Assembly (NCBI GenBank): GCA_900546575.1
Contig: URDM01000028.1
Location: 1-32,407, forward strand
Direction: 5' to 3'
DNA from: an uncultured Prevotella sp.
Lineage (GTDB): Bacteria > Bacteroidota > Bacteroidia > Bacteroidales > Bacteroidaceae
DNA: 32,407 bases
The position numbers and the translations under genes were made by a program. Every line of letters begins with the position of its first letter. Position 1 is the stretch's first letter. The notes below the pieces were generated by a model. The model was not told where the DNA came from. It saw only the letters and a list, made by a program, of their open reading frames with translations, and made no database searches. Shown here piece after piece: positions 17,470 to 26,141 of the stretch.

Positions 17470-18909
17470 CTATTTAGTCTCGTCGGTCACGGTGAACAAA
17501 TTGTCGAGAGTAACCTCATCATCAACAATTGCCGAATGCTTTCCAGGTAAAACTCCGTATGTAGTTACCATTGTCATGCGTGTGCTGCAACGTGTTGCTG
17601 TTTCTGCACGGAATATAGCAATACGTTCACGCAATCGCCGTTCATAGTCGACATTTATTATATAAGGTGTACCGGAAAATTTCATCTCACAGATGTTTAT
17701 ATTCCGGTCAGCACGTTCTATTACAAGGTCTATCTGTGTTCCATGACCATCTTGTCGGCTACGCCATGCACTTGAATCGTTGAGGATTCGGTCTATGCCA
17801 AGTGCCTGCTTTATCTCGTCCAGATGCATCAGACATAGCAATTCGAAACTGAATCCCTGCCAACTTGCCACTTGCTGGCTCGAAGACAGATGAGTCCAGC
17901 GGTGCGGGTCTTTCGTGTCTACACCTTGTATATATTTATAGAAGAACAAAGTGTAGAAGTCTTTTATGCGATATATTGTATTGTTGCGCTTATTGCCGTA
18001 GCGTGCATAGGGCAGTACAAAATCGCATTGTTCAAGATCAGAGAGTATCTTCGTTAGCGCAGCGCCACCCAACCCCGTTTGTTCTGAAATCTCCTTGCGC
18101 GTATATCCTTCTTTCCGTTGTGTGAGAAGACGTATTACCGTAAGGTAATTGTCTGGCCGTTTGAAGAGTGTAGCATACAGTTCGTTGTGTTCTGTCCGTA
18201 ACATTGCGTGACTGTCGGCAAAGAACAGTTCGTCAATATTTGACAATAGCGACATGTGCGGATTTAGAAGTGTCAGATAGAAAGGCACACCTCCCAATAT
18301 CATGTAGCATTGTGCAATCTGATATCGACTCCAATTGAAGTGGTGTTCGTCCATATACTGCTCCACTTCATATAGGCGGAACGGGCGTAGATATATCTTG
18401 CGCGTGATACGATTGAAGAGTCCACCCTGATTATGGAGCAGACTGTCAATCATCCACGATGTGGCTGAGCCGCAAGCTACAAACACGATATCATCGCGCA
18501 TTGCTGCCCATCCGTTCCAAAAGTTCTCCAATGACGACACGAAATCCGACTTTGGAGTGTCCATCCACGGCATTTCGTCGAAGAAAATCACTTTCTTTCT
18601 GCTCGTGTCTTTTGCTTCAAGCAGTTTGGCAAGACCGTCAAAAGCCTGTGTCCAATTCTTCAGTTCTGGAGTAAATTCTGATGAAGAGTAACGTTGCAAT
18701 GTCTTTGCGAAATCGGCAAGTTGCTGTTCGCGTGGCATCTCATGCTTGCCTACAAACGAAAAGTCGTAAGTGTCGTTGAAGAAACGACGCACAAGAAAAG
18801 TTTTGCCAATACGGCGACGACCGTATATTACAACAAACTCCGAACGTCCCGATTCAAGACAGTTCTTCAGTATCAACTGTTCTTTATGCCTTCCGATTAA
18901 CTTGTCCAT
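17470..18909 (-). CDS. P-loop ATPase with DUF234-type PD-(D/E)xK-like C-terminal domain
   Basis: The 479-residue protein has Walker A GRRRIGKT (30-37), Walker B with VIFFDE (Asp111-Glu112), a sensor-like segment IVFVACGSATSWM, a winged-helix-type middle part (about 270-330: YTRKEISEQTGLGGAALTKIL) and a C-terminal domain resembling PD-(D/E)xK nucleases (Asp394, Glu408-x-Lys410). This is the layout of the archaeal/bacterial ATPase_2 plus DUF234 family (MNS clade of STAND-like NTPases), whose function is not established. The gene lies inside the predicted invertible segment, downstream of the recombinase and in the same direction, with a 128-bp gap that holds four copies of a 15-bp motif. It has its own terminator. 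A role in recombination is possible but not shown; the family is widespread away from such loci. Confidence 0.9.
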   Translation of the reverse strand: MDKLIGRHKEQLILKNCLESGRSEFVVIYGRRRIGKTFLVRRFFNDTYDFSFVGKHEMPREQQLADFAKTLQRYSSSEFTPELKNWTQAFDGLAKLLEAKDTSRKKVIFFDEMPWMDTPKSDFVSSLENFWNGWAAMRDDIVFVACGSATSWMIDSLLHNQGGLFNRITRKIYLRPFRLYEVEQYMDEHHFNWSRYQIAQCYMILGGVPFYLTLLNPHMSLLSNIDELFFADSHAMLRTEHNELYATLFKRPDNYLTVIRLLTQRKEGYTRKEISEQTGLGGAALTKILSDLEQCDFVLPYARYGNKRNNTIYRIKDFYTLFFYKYIQGVDTKDPHRWTHLSSSQQVASWQGFSFELLCLMHLDEIKQALGIDRILNDSSAWRSRQDGHGTQIDLVIERADRNINICEMKFSGTPYIINVDYERRLRERIAIFRAETATRCSTRMTMVTTYGVLPGKHSAIVDDEVTLDNLFTVTDETK

Positions 18910-18924
18910 ATGCCATTTCTTATT

Positions 18925-19024
18925 GATAACTTGCCAAAATTACGAAAAAAATGCGGTTTTGGCAAGTTATCGGTTTGGATAACTTGCCAAAACTTACAAA
19001 AAATCATGATTTTGGCAAGTTATC
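18925..19024. repeat. Tandem pair of inverted repeats upstream of the ATPase gene
   Basis: GATAACTTGCCAAAA occurs at 18925-18939 and 18978-18992, and its exact complement TTTTGGCAAGTTATC at 18957-18971 and 19010-19024. All four 15-bp copies are identical. Each palindrome has a 17-base spacer and the two palindromes are offset by 53 bases. A TAATTTTG promoter-like box on the minus strand overlaps the first copy, so binding here could control the ATPase gene. The copies begin 15 bases before its start codon. Confidence 0.85.
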
Positions 19025-19037
19025 GGATTCGTTGTCG

Positions 19038-20003
19038 TCACATTACACCCAATGACTGCATCATCTTTCTGTTGGCTTCGGCAAGCGTAGGGTCGAATAA
19101 TGCGCGTATATATATTAAGGTGGTGGACAGTTTGGTGTGACCCATAGCCTTGGCTATTTGCGAAATGTCGAGTCCGGAGCGGTAGGCAAGGCTTGCCCAT
19201 GAGTGACGTGCTACGTACGACGATAGCTTCCTGCGGCTGTCGATGAGTAGTGATAGGCGGCGAAGGGCGTAATTGTACGAGCGCAGCCGTTTGAGATAAA
19301 TGTGGTGAATATTGTCGGCTGTGGTGCCGGCAAGCAACGGAAATACGTATTCGCTGCCCTGTATGGTGTGGCGTTTGATGATTTCAGCCATACAAGGTTC
19401 TACGTTTACGCACACCTTATGCCCGGTCTTGTGGCGTGCGTAGTGCATTACGCCGTCGTTTATCTGGTGCCATTTCAGGTGTGCTATGTCTACAAACGGC
19501 ATCCCCATAGCCATAAAGCTGAACACGAATAGGTCGCGAGCCAAGGCAAGGTGCGACTGGTTGTCGAGCCGAAGCGCAAGCAATTGGCGTATTTCAGAAT
19601 CGGTGACGCTACGTTTGGCTGTCTGTTCATGTCCTGTGAATACTGCTGAGAACGGACTGTCGACATTGTCTTCCACTGCCCGATTGTACAAGGCTCGCAG
19701 CGTACGCATATATACCGACACGGTATTTAGCCTCAGGCCTCGGTTGCAAAGCCACCGCTGATAGCGCTCGAGCATAGCAGTTGTGATGTCGGCAAAGCAC
19801 CATTTGTCGTTGCCGATGAATTGCGTGAGCGAGCGTACGGCTGTAAGATAGTTGTAGGCGGTCTTGTGGCGTTGCTCTTTGTCTATCCGTTCTGCCTCAG
19901 CCTTGGCAAAACTCATTCCGTTCAACCGCCTTGCAATTGTAGCGTTACACTTGTTTTCTTTCGGATCTTTTCCCAATCCCATTTCAATTCTGAAGTATAC
20001 CAT
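19038..20003 (-). CDS. Tyrosine recombinase (site-specific integrase), predicted DNA invertase
   Basis: The 321-residue protein has an N-terminal SAM-like DNA-binding domain (about 45-125, TAYNYLTAVRSLTQFIG, TVSVYMRTLRALYNRAVED) and a catalytic domain (about 135-315). Visible catalytic features are the beta-hairpin Lys in RHKTGHK, the Arg-His pair in SYVARHSWAS, the Gly-His in AKAMGHTKLS, and the nucleophile Tyr in TLIYI. Bacteroidota invertases of this type often show RGM(x)FVD at the first Arg motif; here the segment reads FMAMGMPFVDIAHL, so that Arg is a Met. The gene starts 142 bases from the right repeat arm and reads inward. Its position between inverted repeats makes it the obvious candidate for flipping the segment. 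Confidence 0.92.
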   Translation of the reverse strand: MVYFRIEMGLGKDPKENKCNATIARRLNGMSFAKAEAERIDKEQRHKTAYNYLTAVRSLTQFIGNDKWCFADITTAMLERYQRWLCNRGLRLNTVSVYMRTLRALYNRAVEDNVDSPFSAVFTGHEQTAKRSVTDSEIRQLLALRLDNQSHLALARDLFVFSFMAMGMPFVDIAHLKWHQINDGVMHYARHKTGHKVCVNVEPCMAEIIKRHTIQGSEYVFPLLAGTTADNIHHIYLKRLRSYNYALRRLSLLIDSRRKLSSYVARHSWASLAYRSGLDISQIAKAMGHTKLSTTLIYIRALFDPTLAEANRKMMQSLGVM

Positions 20004-20089
20004 AACATTAAAGTATTAAGAGGTTAGACAATACGACCCCCAATTTACTATAATAATCAATACAAGCAATACTTGCAACGGCAGTTTCT

Positions 20090-20123
20090 CAGTACCGTTT
20101 TCAGTACAACATAACTGGTACTG
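20090..20123. promoter_or_regulatory. Possible operator upstream of the recombinase gene
   Basis: CAGTACC (20090-20096) and its complement GGTACTG (20117-20123) flank 20 bases that include another CAGTAC (20102-20107). The site lies 87-120 bases upstream of the recombinase start codon and just outside the repeat arm. It could bind a regulator or be an accessory recombination site; both are guesses. Confidence 0.35.
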
Positions 20124-20145
20124 GAGTTTTACACCGTCATTCACC

Positions 20146-20408
20146 ACCTCCCGCCCGTAGGCGGAGAAGCCTCGCCGATAATGGCGGACGTTAAGACTCG
20201 ATAATAACAATTACAATTATATTATTCACCAAAAGAGAGAGATTTTTATGGAAAAAAGAATCATGACTTTTGTAGCCTGCCTTTTCCTTAGCATAGGAAT
20301 GGCACTGGCGCAATCTCGCGTTTCCGGTAAGGTCACCTCAGCTGAAGACGGTCAGCCCGTAATTGGTGCTACAGTCAAGGTTGTAGGTCAGAAGAATTCC
20401 GGTACCGT
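20146..20408. repeat. Right arm of the 263-bp perfect inverted repeat
   Basis: Exact reverse complement of 16667-16929. It begins with the GC-rich double dyad (20148-20166 and 20173-20186), then the leader, the start codon of susC-B at 20248 and about 53 codons of its N-terminus. The promoter-side neighbour of this arm (20004-20145) has no TAnnTTTGC in the susC-B direction. Confidence 0.95.
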
Positions 20409-23397
20409 GACAGACGTTGATGGTAATTTTACTCTTAATGTTCCTGCTGGCGCAAAAATTGAAATTTCATACATTGGCATGCTCAGCAAGACTGTGAAAG
20501 CCGGAAATAACATGAACATCTTGTTGGAGTCTGACCAGCAGAACCTCGACGAGGTTATGGTTGTGGCTTACGGTACACAGAAGAAGAGCTCATTTACTGG
20601 TTCGGCAGCATCGGTTGACAGCAAAAAGCTTGCTAACCGTCCTGTAGCCAATGTAACAAAGGCTCTTGATGGCCAGGTAGCTGGTGTTACCGTTACATCA
20701 GGTAGCGGTCAGCCAGGTAGCGGTTCGTCAATGGTAATCCGTGGCTTTGGTTCTATCAACGCTTCTAACTCACCTCTTTATGTAGTAGACGGTATTCCTT
20801 ACGACGGCAGCATTTCAAGTATCAATCCGTCGGATATTGAGCAGATCACTGTGCTCAAGGACGCTTCGGCAAGTGCTCTTTACGGTGCACGTGGTGCCAA
20901 TGGTGTAGTTATGATTACCACTAAGCGTGGTGAGGCTGGCAAGGTGAACGTGAAGTTTGAGAACACTGTAGGTTGGTCGTCACGCGCTCTTCCTAAGTAT
21001 GAGACTGTCAACCAGAAGGAGTATGTACAGCTTTCATATGAGGCTCTGCGCAACAGCTACGAGTTTGGGAACGGTATGGATCACGCTTCAGCAGTAGCAC
21101 AGGCTCGCGCCGACCTCGGTGGCAAGCTTGGTGGCGAGATGTACAACCCATTCAAGAACTATTCATTTGCCGATATTATTGACCCGACTACAGAGCAGGT
21201 ACGTTCTGACGCACAGTCGGCATGGAACGATGACTGGATGGATATGCTCCTTAACAATTCAGCACCACGTCATGAGCACAAGCTCTCGGTTAGCGGTGGT
21301 ACAGACCGTACACAGTTCCTTATTTCTCTTGGCTACCTCAACGAAGAGGGAATCTTGAAGAACACCGAATTCCAGCGCTACACTGGCCGTGCCAATGTAG
21401 ACACCAAGGTGAACGACTGGTTCAAGACAGGTTTGAACACCTCATTGGCTTATACCAAGAGCAATTACAACCAGTATGTATCTAGCAGTTCTGCTCAATC
21501 TAACGTTTTCTATACAGCACAGTTCATCTCGCCTCTGTATCCTATGTATATCAAGGATGCTCAGGGCAAGGACGTGCTCGATGCAGCTGGCAATCGTCAG
21601 TTTGACTACGGTGAGGGCGGCCGTCCTTCACTTTCTGACTACAACCCGCTCGCAGGTCTTTATGACGACCGCTCATACACAGACAGCGACAATGCCAGTA
21701 TTCGTACTTATTTGACATTCGGTGGCGACAAAGAGTCATTCGGTTGGGCAAAGGGATTGAAGTTCACTATGAATTTCGGTGCCGACTATGTTTCAAGCGA
21801 TGGTACTACGATGATGAACAAGTATCATGGCAACCAGGCTAATGCAGGCGGTTTGCTCAGAAAGAGCCACACGCGTATGATGAGCTACACATTCAACCAA
21901 CTCCTCACATGGGGACGTTCGTTCGGCTCGCACAGCGTTGACGCACTTCTCGGTCATGAGTTCTACGACCGCCAGTATCGCTCGCTCAATGCAGGCAAGC
22001 AGAACATCGTTGACGGCATTGACGAACTCGACCCTGCTGCGACACTCTCTGCTGCAGGTTCTTACTCTACTGAGTATGCTGTAGAGTCATGGTTTGGCCG
22101 TGCCAACTACAACTACGACGACAAGTACTACTTCTCGGCTTCGTTCCGTCGCGATGGTTCTTCACGATTCTACAAGGACAACCGTTGGGGTTCATTCTGG
22201 TCAATTGGTGGCAACTGGCGTGTAAGCAAGGAGAAGTTCATGCAGGACATCAAGTGGATTGACAACCTCTCATTGAAGGCTTCTTACGGTGAGCAGGGTA
22301 ACGATGCCCTCGGTAGCTACTATCTCTGGCAGAACCTCTATGCTCTCGGTTACAACAACGGCAACAACATCGGTGCTGTAGTGTCTACACTTGAGAACAA
22401 GAATATCTCTTGGGAGAAGAGCGGCAACCTGAACATCGGTATTGAAGGTACTTTGCTAAATCGTCTCATCGACTTCAGCATTGAGTACTACAACCGCAAG
22501 ACTACCGACATGCTCCTCAACTACCCGATGGCTACATCTACCGGTTTCAACGGCTACGATGCCAACGTGGGTAACATACGCAACTCAGGTTTGGAGATGA
22601 TGGTAGGTGTTACTCCTATCAAGACCGAGAATGTACAGTGGCGTGTTCAGTGGATGGGTTCTACTATCCGCAACCGCGTGCTCAAGCTCACTCAGGAGTC
22701 AAACCAGATTGTGAACGGTCCGTGCATCATCAAGGAGGGCTGGGAACTTAACACATTCTATTTGCCGAAGTCGGCTGGTGTAGACCCGTTGACAGGTGCT
22801 CCTCTGTATTACGCTTACGAGGACATGGACGACAAGGGCAATGTGACAGGCGAGTACATAACAACTGATTACTCAAAGGCAACCACATCAAAGTATTTCC
22901 AGGGTAGCCGTCTGCCTGACCTCTATGGTAGCATCTCTACAACATTGAACCTCTTCAATTGTATCGACCTCAGCATCATGAGTACATACTCTATCGGTGG
23001 CAAGATGCTCGACTATATGTATCAAGGCTCAATGGAGAATATGTACTACAACAACACTTGGCACAAGAATGCTTTGCGTCGTTGGCAGAAGCCGGGCGAC
23101 ATCACTGACGTTCCGCGTATCGAAGTGGCTGGCGAAGGCCGTTCGCTTATGACTGACCGCAACCTCGTGAATGCGTCATACTTTGCAATCAAGAACATCA
23201 CATTGGGCTACACTCTTCCGAGTAGCATCACACGCAAGGTTGGCCTCTCTGGCGTACGTATCTATGGTACAGCCGAGAACATCGCACTCTGGACCCACCT
23301 CAAGGGTATGGATCCTCAGGCAAGCTTCACCGGAACCAACGACTATACCTATACGCCTAACAAGTCGTACACAATAGGTCTTGAGATTAATTTCTAA
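20248..23397 (+). CDS. SusC/RagA-type TonB-dependent receptor, switch partner B
   Basis: The 1049-residue receptor has the same signal peptide and start of the regulatory-like domain as susC-A, then its own sequence: DEVMVVAYGTQKK near the TonB box, plug motif VLKDASASALYGARGANGVVMI, and a complete barrel ending YTIGLEINF. The protein is about 60 residues longer than A and differs throughout the barrel, so the two receptors probably take up different substrates. The gene points away from the segment and is followed after 24 bases by susD-B. No consensus promoter faces it in this orientation, so it is predicted OFF until the segment turns. Confidence 0.95.
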   Translation: MEKRIMTFVACLFLSIGMALAQSRVSGKVTSAEDGQPVIGATVKVVGQKNSGTVTDVDGNFTLNVPAGAKIEISYIGMLSKTVKAGNNMNILLESDQQNLDEVMVVAYGTQKKSSFTGSAASVDSKKLANRPVANVTKALDGQVAGVTVTSGSGQPGSGSSMVIRGFGSINASNSPLYVVDGIPYDGSISSINPSDIEQITVLKDASASALYGARGANGVVMITTKRGEAGKVNVKFENTVGWSSRALPKYETVNQKEYVQLSYEALRNSYEFGNGMDHASAVAQARADLGGKLGGEMYNPFKNYSFADIIDPTTEQVRSDAQSAWNDDWMDMLLNNSAPRHEHKLSVSGGTDRTQFLISLGYLNEEGILKNTEFQRYTGRANVDTKVNDWFKTGLNTSLAYTKSNYNQYVSSSSAQSNVFYTAQFISPLYPMYIKDAQGKDVLDAAGNRQFDYGEGGRPSLSDYNPLAGLYDDRSYTDSDNASIRTYLTFGGDKESFGWAKGLKFTMNFGADYVSSDGTTMMNKYHGNQANAGGLLRKSHTRMMSYTFNQLLTWGRSFGSHSVDALLGHEFYDRQYRSLNAGKQNIVDGIDELDPAATLSAAGSYSTEYAVESWFGRANYNYDDKYYFSASFRRDGSSRFYKDNRWGSFWSIGGNWRVSKEKFMQDIKWIDNLSLKASYGEQGNDALGSYYLWQNLYALGYNNGNNIGAVVSTLENKNISWEKSGNLNIGIEGTLLNRLIDFSIEYYNRKTTDMLLNYPMATSTGFNGYDANVGNIRNSGLEMMVGVTPIKTENVQWRVQWMGSTIRNRVLKLTQESNQIVNGPCIIKEGWELNTFYLPKSAGVDPLTGAPLYYAYEDMDDKGNVTGEYITTDYSKATTSKYFQGSRLPDLYGSISTTLNLFNCIDLSIMSTYSIGGKMLDYMYQGSMENMYYNNTWHKNALRRWQKPGDITDVPRIEVAGEGRSLMTDRNLVNASYFAIKNITLGYTLPSSITRKVGLSGVRIYGTAENIALWTHLKGMDPQASFTGTNDYTYTPNKSYTIGLEINF

Positions 23398-23421
23398 TCA
23401 ACATTTTAAAAGCAAGAAGAC

Positions 23422-24990
23422 ATGAACAAGTTTTTGAAATATACATTCGTCGGATGTCTGGCATTGGGATTGGCTACTTCGTGTAGCGACGACCAACTCG
23501 AGACAACACCTACACAGGATATAGCCGGTACTGCAATGGAAGGCAACGCATCCAATGCTATGATTTCACTGAACGGTATCTACCGTCTGCTCTATACAGC
23601 GGGATGGTCTGTATCTCAAAATTTTCATCAAGCTTCGTCTCTCTCACATCACAATCTATATGCTGACGTGGAGGGCGACGACTGCATTATGTCAGCTATG
23701 GGTGATGGCTGGTTCTGGTATGATGCAGCTTACAACACCAAGTCGCTCATAGCTACAAACTTCCGTGCATACGACCTCTGGAGTGGCTACTATACATTGT
23801 TGCAGAACGCCAACTACATCATCAAGAATGATGCCTCTATGGACCAGAACGATACCGACATGAAGTTCGTAATGGGACAGGCTTACGGTATTCGTGCTTT
23901 CTCTTACTTCATGCTTGCTCAGAACTTTGCACGCACATATAAGGGACACGAATCTGATCCTTGCGTTCCTATCTATACCGAGCCTACAGAGGCTGGCACA
24001 CAGGGCAAGCCGCGCGCTACTGTAGCTGAGGTATACGAGCAGATTGTTGCCGACATCAACAAGGCTGTTGAATATCTTGATGCGAGCCAGAACACAACAA
24101 TTGCCAAGAGCAATGAGCAGATGGGTCTGTACACAGCCCTCGGCATCAAGGCACGTATTGCCCTCACCATGGAGGACTGGGATACAGCAGCCAAGGCAGC
24201 CGAGGCTGTTATCAACAGCGGCAAGTACACTATCCAGGATATCGATGCCTCGACATTCGTACACAATGGCAAGAACTTCTGCAATACAGCCTCAAGCAAG
24301 AACGTGATTTGGGGTGCTGCCATCAACACCGAGCAGGTAGGTAAATACGGAAGCTTCTTCACCCATATGGATGCCGATCAGGGCAAGTATGGATTAAAGG
24401 CTCGCAAGCAGATCAACAAGGAACTCTACAGTAAGATGTCGGCTACCGACACACGTCGTTGCTGGTGGAATCCAGAGGATCCGGAGAACAAAGAAGGCGG
24501 TTATCAGCAGGAGAAGTTCAAGTTCTCTGATGGTGCATCATGGCTTGGCGACTATGTATGGATGCGTATAGAGGAGATGTACCTCACAGCAGCTGAGGCT
24601 GAGTGTATGCTGGGACATGACCCCCAGGCTCGCCAGTATCTCCTGACTTACATGTCACACCGTGATCCTAATTACACTACCGACAAGACCGGAACTGCCA
24701 TGGGTAAGCTTACATCAGATGCAACCGGTTCGCTCCGTGAGGAAATCATCAAACAGCGCCGTATAGAGCTTTGGGGTGAGTACGGACGTATCTACGACAT
24801 CCGTCGTCTGCATCAGGGATTCCGTCGCACATCAGAACAGGGCTGGCCTAAGGGATTGTTGCTCAGCAATCGTCCTACAGACAATCCTGAGAGCTACATG
24901 TGGGTACAGCCAATTCCTCAGAAGGAGTTTGACGGCAACGCAAGCCTTGACCAGAAGACCGACCAGAACCCGCTGGGCGACCTTAAATAA
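23422..24990 (+). CDS. SusD/RagB-type surface lipoprotein, operon B
   Basis: The 522-residue protein has a lipoprotein signal with lipobox ATSC (Cys near residue 21), the SusD motif MGQAYGIRAFSYFMLAQNFARTY, a typical RMEEMYLTAAEAE-like segment (WMRIEEMYLTAAEAECM), the LREEIIKQRRIELWGEYGRIYDIRR motif near the C-terminus and the ending MWVQPIPQKEF. It would form the lid of SusC-B at the cell surface. It lies between susC-B (24-base gap) and a third lipoprotein gene (33-base gap), so the three form one operon ended by the terminator at 25902. Confidence 0.95.
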   Translation: MNKFLKYTFVGCLALGLATSCSDDQLETTPTQDIAGTAMEGNASNAMISLNGIYRLLYTAGWSVSQNFHQASSLSHHNLYADVEGDDCIMSAMGDGWFWYDAAYNTKSLIATNFRAYDLWSGYYTLLQNANYIIKNDASMDQNDTDMKFVMGQAYGIRAFSYFMLAQNFARTYKGHESDPCVPIYTEPTEAGTQGKPRATVAEVYEQIVADINKAVEYLDASQNTTIAKSNEQMGLYTALGIKARIALTMEDWDTAAKAAEAVINSGKYTIQDIDASTFVHNGKNFCNTASSKNVIWGAAINTEQVGKYGSFFTHMDADQGKYGLKARKQINKELYSKMSATDTRRCWWNPEDPENKEGGYQQEKFKFSDGASWLGDYVWMRIEEMYLTAAEAECMLGHDPQARQYLLTYMSHRDPNYTTDKTGTAMGKLTSDATGSLREEIIKQRRIELWGEYGRIYDIRRLHQGFRRTSEQGWPKGLLLSNRPTDNPESYMWVQPIPQKEFDGNASLDQKTDQNPLGDLK

Positions 24991-25023
24991 TAGAGTTTAA
25001 TCATTTAAACGATTCATACAATT

Positions 25024-25866
25024 ATGAAACAGATAAAGTATTTTGTAATGACTCTGTTCGCTGTGTTGGCAATGGCATCATGCAATACCGACCTCGAAGG
25101 ACCCATATACACTCCGACTGTAGAGAACATCTCGATGGCGCAGGAAACTCAGAGTTATACGACAAATGAGACGCAAATTGACATTCCTGTCCACTTCCTC
25201 AGAGCCAACAAGAAGGGTGAGTATACTGTACATTATACGCTTGAGTCAACTAAGCCGGGAGTATTCTCTGATACCAACAATGGCGCTGTAACATTCGCCG
25301 ACGGCGAGGCCGACAAGACCGTTGTGTTCCATGCCAGCAACCTTGAGGCAGGTGTGAAGTATCAGGCTACTGTCACTCTCAGCGACGCTGACGTAGAGCA
25401 GGCTGACACCATCACCAACAGTGCCAACTTCTCAACTACTATCGTTGTAATGCGCGAGTATCTTTGGGAGGATGCAGGTACAGCAAAATTCACTGACTTC
25501 ACCCACGCTGAAGATGAGGAACTTGGCGCAACTGTTGAGGGCGTGAAAGTGGAACATGCTATCACAAACGACGTAAATCTCTACAGACTTGTAGCTCCTT
25601 ATAATGCATTATACGGTGTTATCAGCAAGGCAAACATTCAGTTCTATCTCGATGCCGACGGCAATGCACAGACACTCGGTCCTGCAGGCATTTATGATAT
25701 TTTTAAGGAAACTGGCTATGCTATGTATTGGAATCCTGTAAAATATGCATCAAACTGCGTTTTTTCAAACAATGGCAACAAATTCCATGTAGAATTCCTA
25801 TTGGCTCAACCGTCTACAGGAAAGTTGTACCTTGGTGGCTTATTTGAGTTCGAATGGAATCGTTAA
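25024..25866 (+). CDS. Surface lipoprotein in the SusE/SusF position, operon B
   Basis: The 280-residue protein has a lipoprotein signal peptide with lipobox MASC (Cys near residue 20), followed by a beta-rich region with the pattern of an immunoglobulin-like or Calx-beta-like fold (about 40-130: TQIDIPVHFLRANKKGEYTV, TFADGEADKTVVFHASNLEAGVKYQATVTL). The C-terminal half (about 140-280) is also beta-rich and ends GGLFEFEWNR. By position, last in a SusCD operon, it is probably a surface glycan- or ligand-binding lipoprotein. Operon A has no counterpart, which is a real difference between the two switch states. The exact family is not recognised. Confidence 0.85.
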   Translation: MKQIKYFVMTLFAVLAMASCNTDLEGPIYTPTVENISMAQETQSYTTNETQIDIPVHFLRANKKGEYTVHYTLESTKPGVFSDTNNGAVTFADGEADKTVVFHASNLEAGVKYQATVTLSDADVEQADTITNSANFSTTIVVMREYLWEDAGTAKFTDFTHAEDEELGATVEGVKVEHAITNDVNLYRLVAPYNALYGVISKANIQFYLDADGNAQTLGPAGIYDIFKETGYAMYWNPVKYASNCVFSNNGNKFHVEFLLAQPSTGKLYLGGLFEFEWNR

Positions 25867-25901
25867 TCAAGCGATAAGTATTCTTTTATAAACATTATAT
25901 T

Positions 25902-25940
25902 AAAATGGCGAAGTTCGTTTTAGAAACTTCGCCATTTTTT
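25902..25940 (+). terminator. SusCD-B operon terminator
   Basis: A perfect 14-bp stem (25902-25915 with 25925-25938) ends in seven T residues, 36 bases after the lipoprotein stop codon. Confidence 0.92.
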
Positions 25941-26070
25941 TCTTCTAACATCAATTTTATAATTTATTGAAACACTTTATCTCACTTATCGTACTTGTCT
26001 CGCTGGCCGTTTGTTTTCGCATGACGACAACTTCGCCCCAAGTGCTCGGCTATTATCCGGTAAAAACCTT

Positions 26071-26141
26071 CGTATCATGGCATGATACGATCATTTCAAG
26101 GCATGATACGGTCATATCAAGGCATGATACGATCATTTCAA
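26071..26141. repeat. Three 21-bp tandem repeats beginning in a palindrome
   Basis: Units at 26079-26099, 26100-26120 and 26121-26141 share GGCATGATACG; units 1 and 3 are identical and unit 2 differs at two bases. The first unit makes a 9-bp palindrome with the preceding CGTATCATG (26071-26089). Confidence 0.8.

Larger units (their letters stand above)
16930..20145. mobile_element. Predicted invertible promoter segment
   Basis: The unique 3.2-kb segment is bounded by the perfect inverted repeat and contains a tyrosine recombinase gene, an ATPase-nuclease gene and a promoter directed out of its left end toward susC-A. The right end has no TAnnTTTGC facing susC-B. Inversion at the repeat would keep both coding sequences intact and exchange which operon is joined to the promoter. 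Promoter inversion by tyrosine or serine recombinases is well known in Bacteroides for capsule and surface-protein loci; the application to this pair is inference from layout, and I have not seen reads from both orientations. Confidence 0.8.

Noticed and set aside
16930..20145. Insertion sequence or integrated element between the susC genes
   Set aside because: No transposase is present, and the repeat arms carry functional leader and coding sequence of both flanking genes, which fits a switch better than an inserted element.
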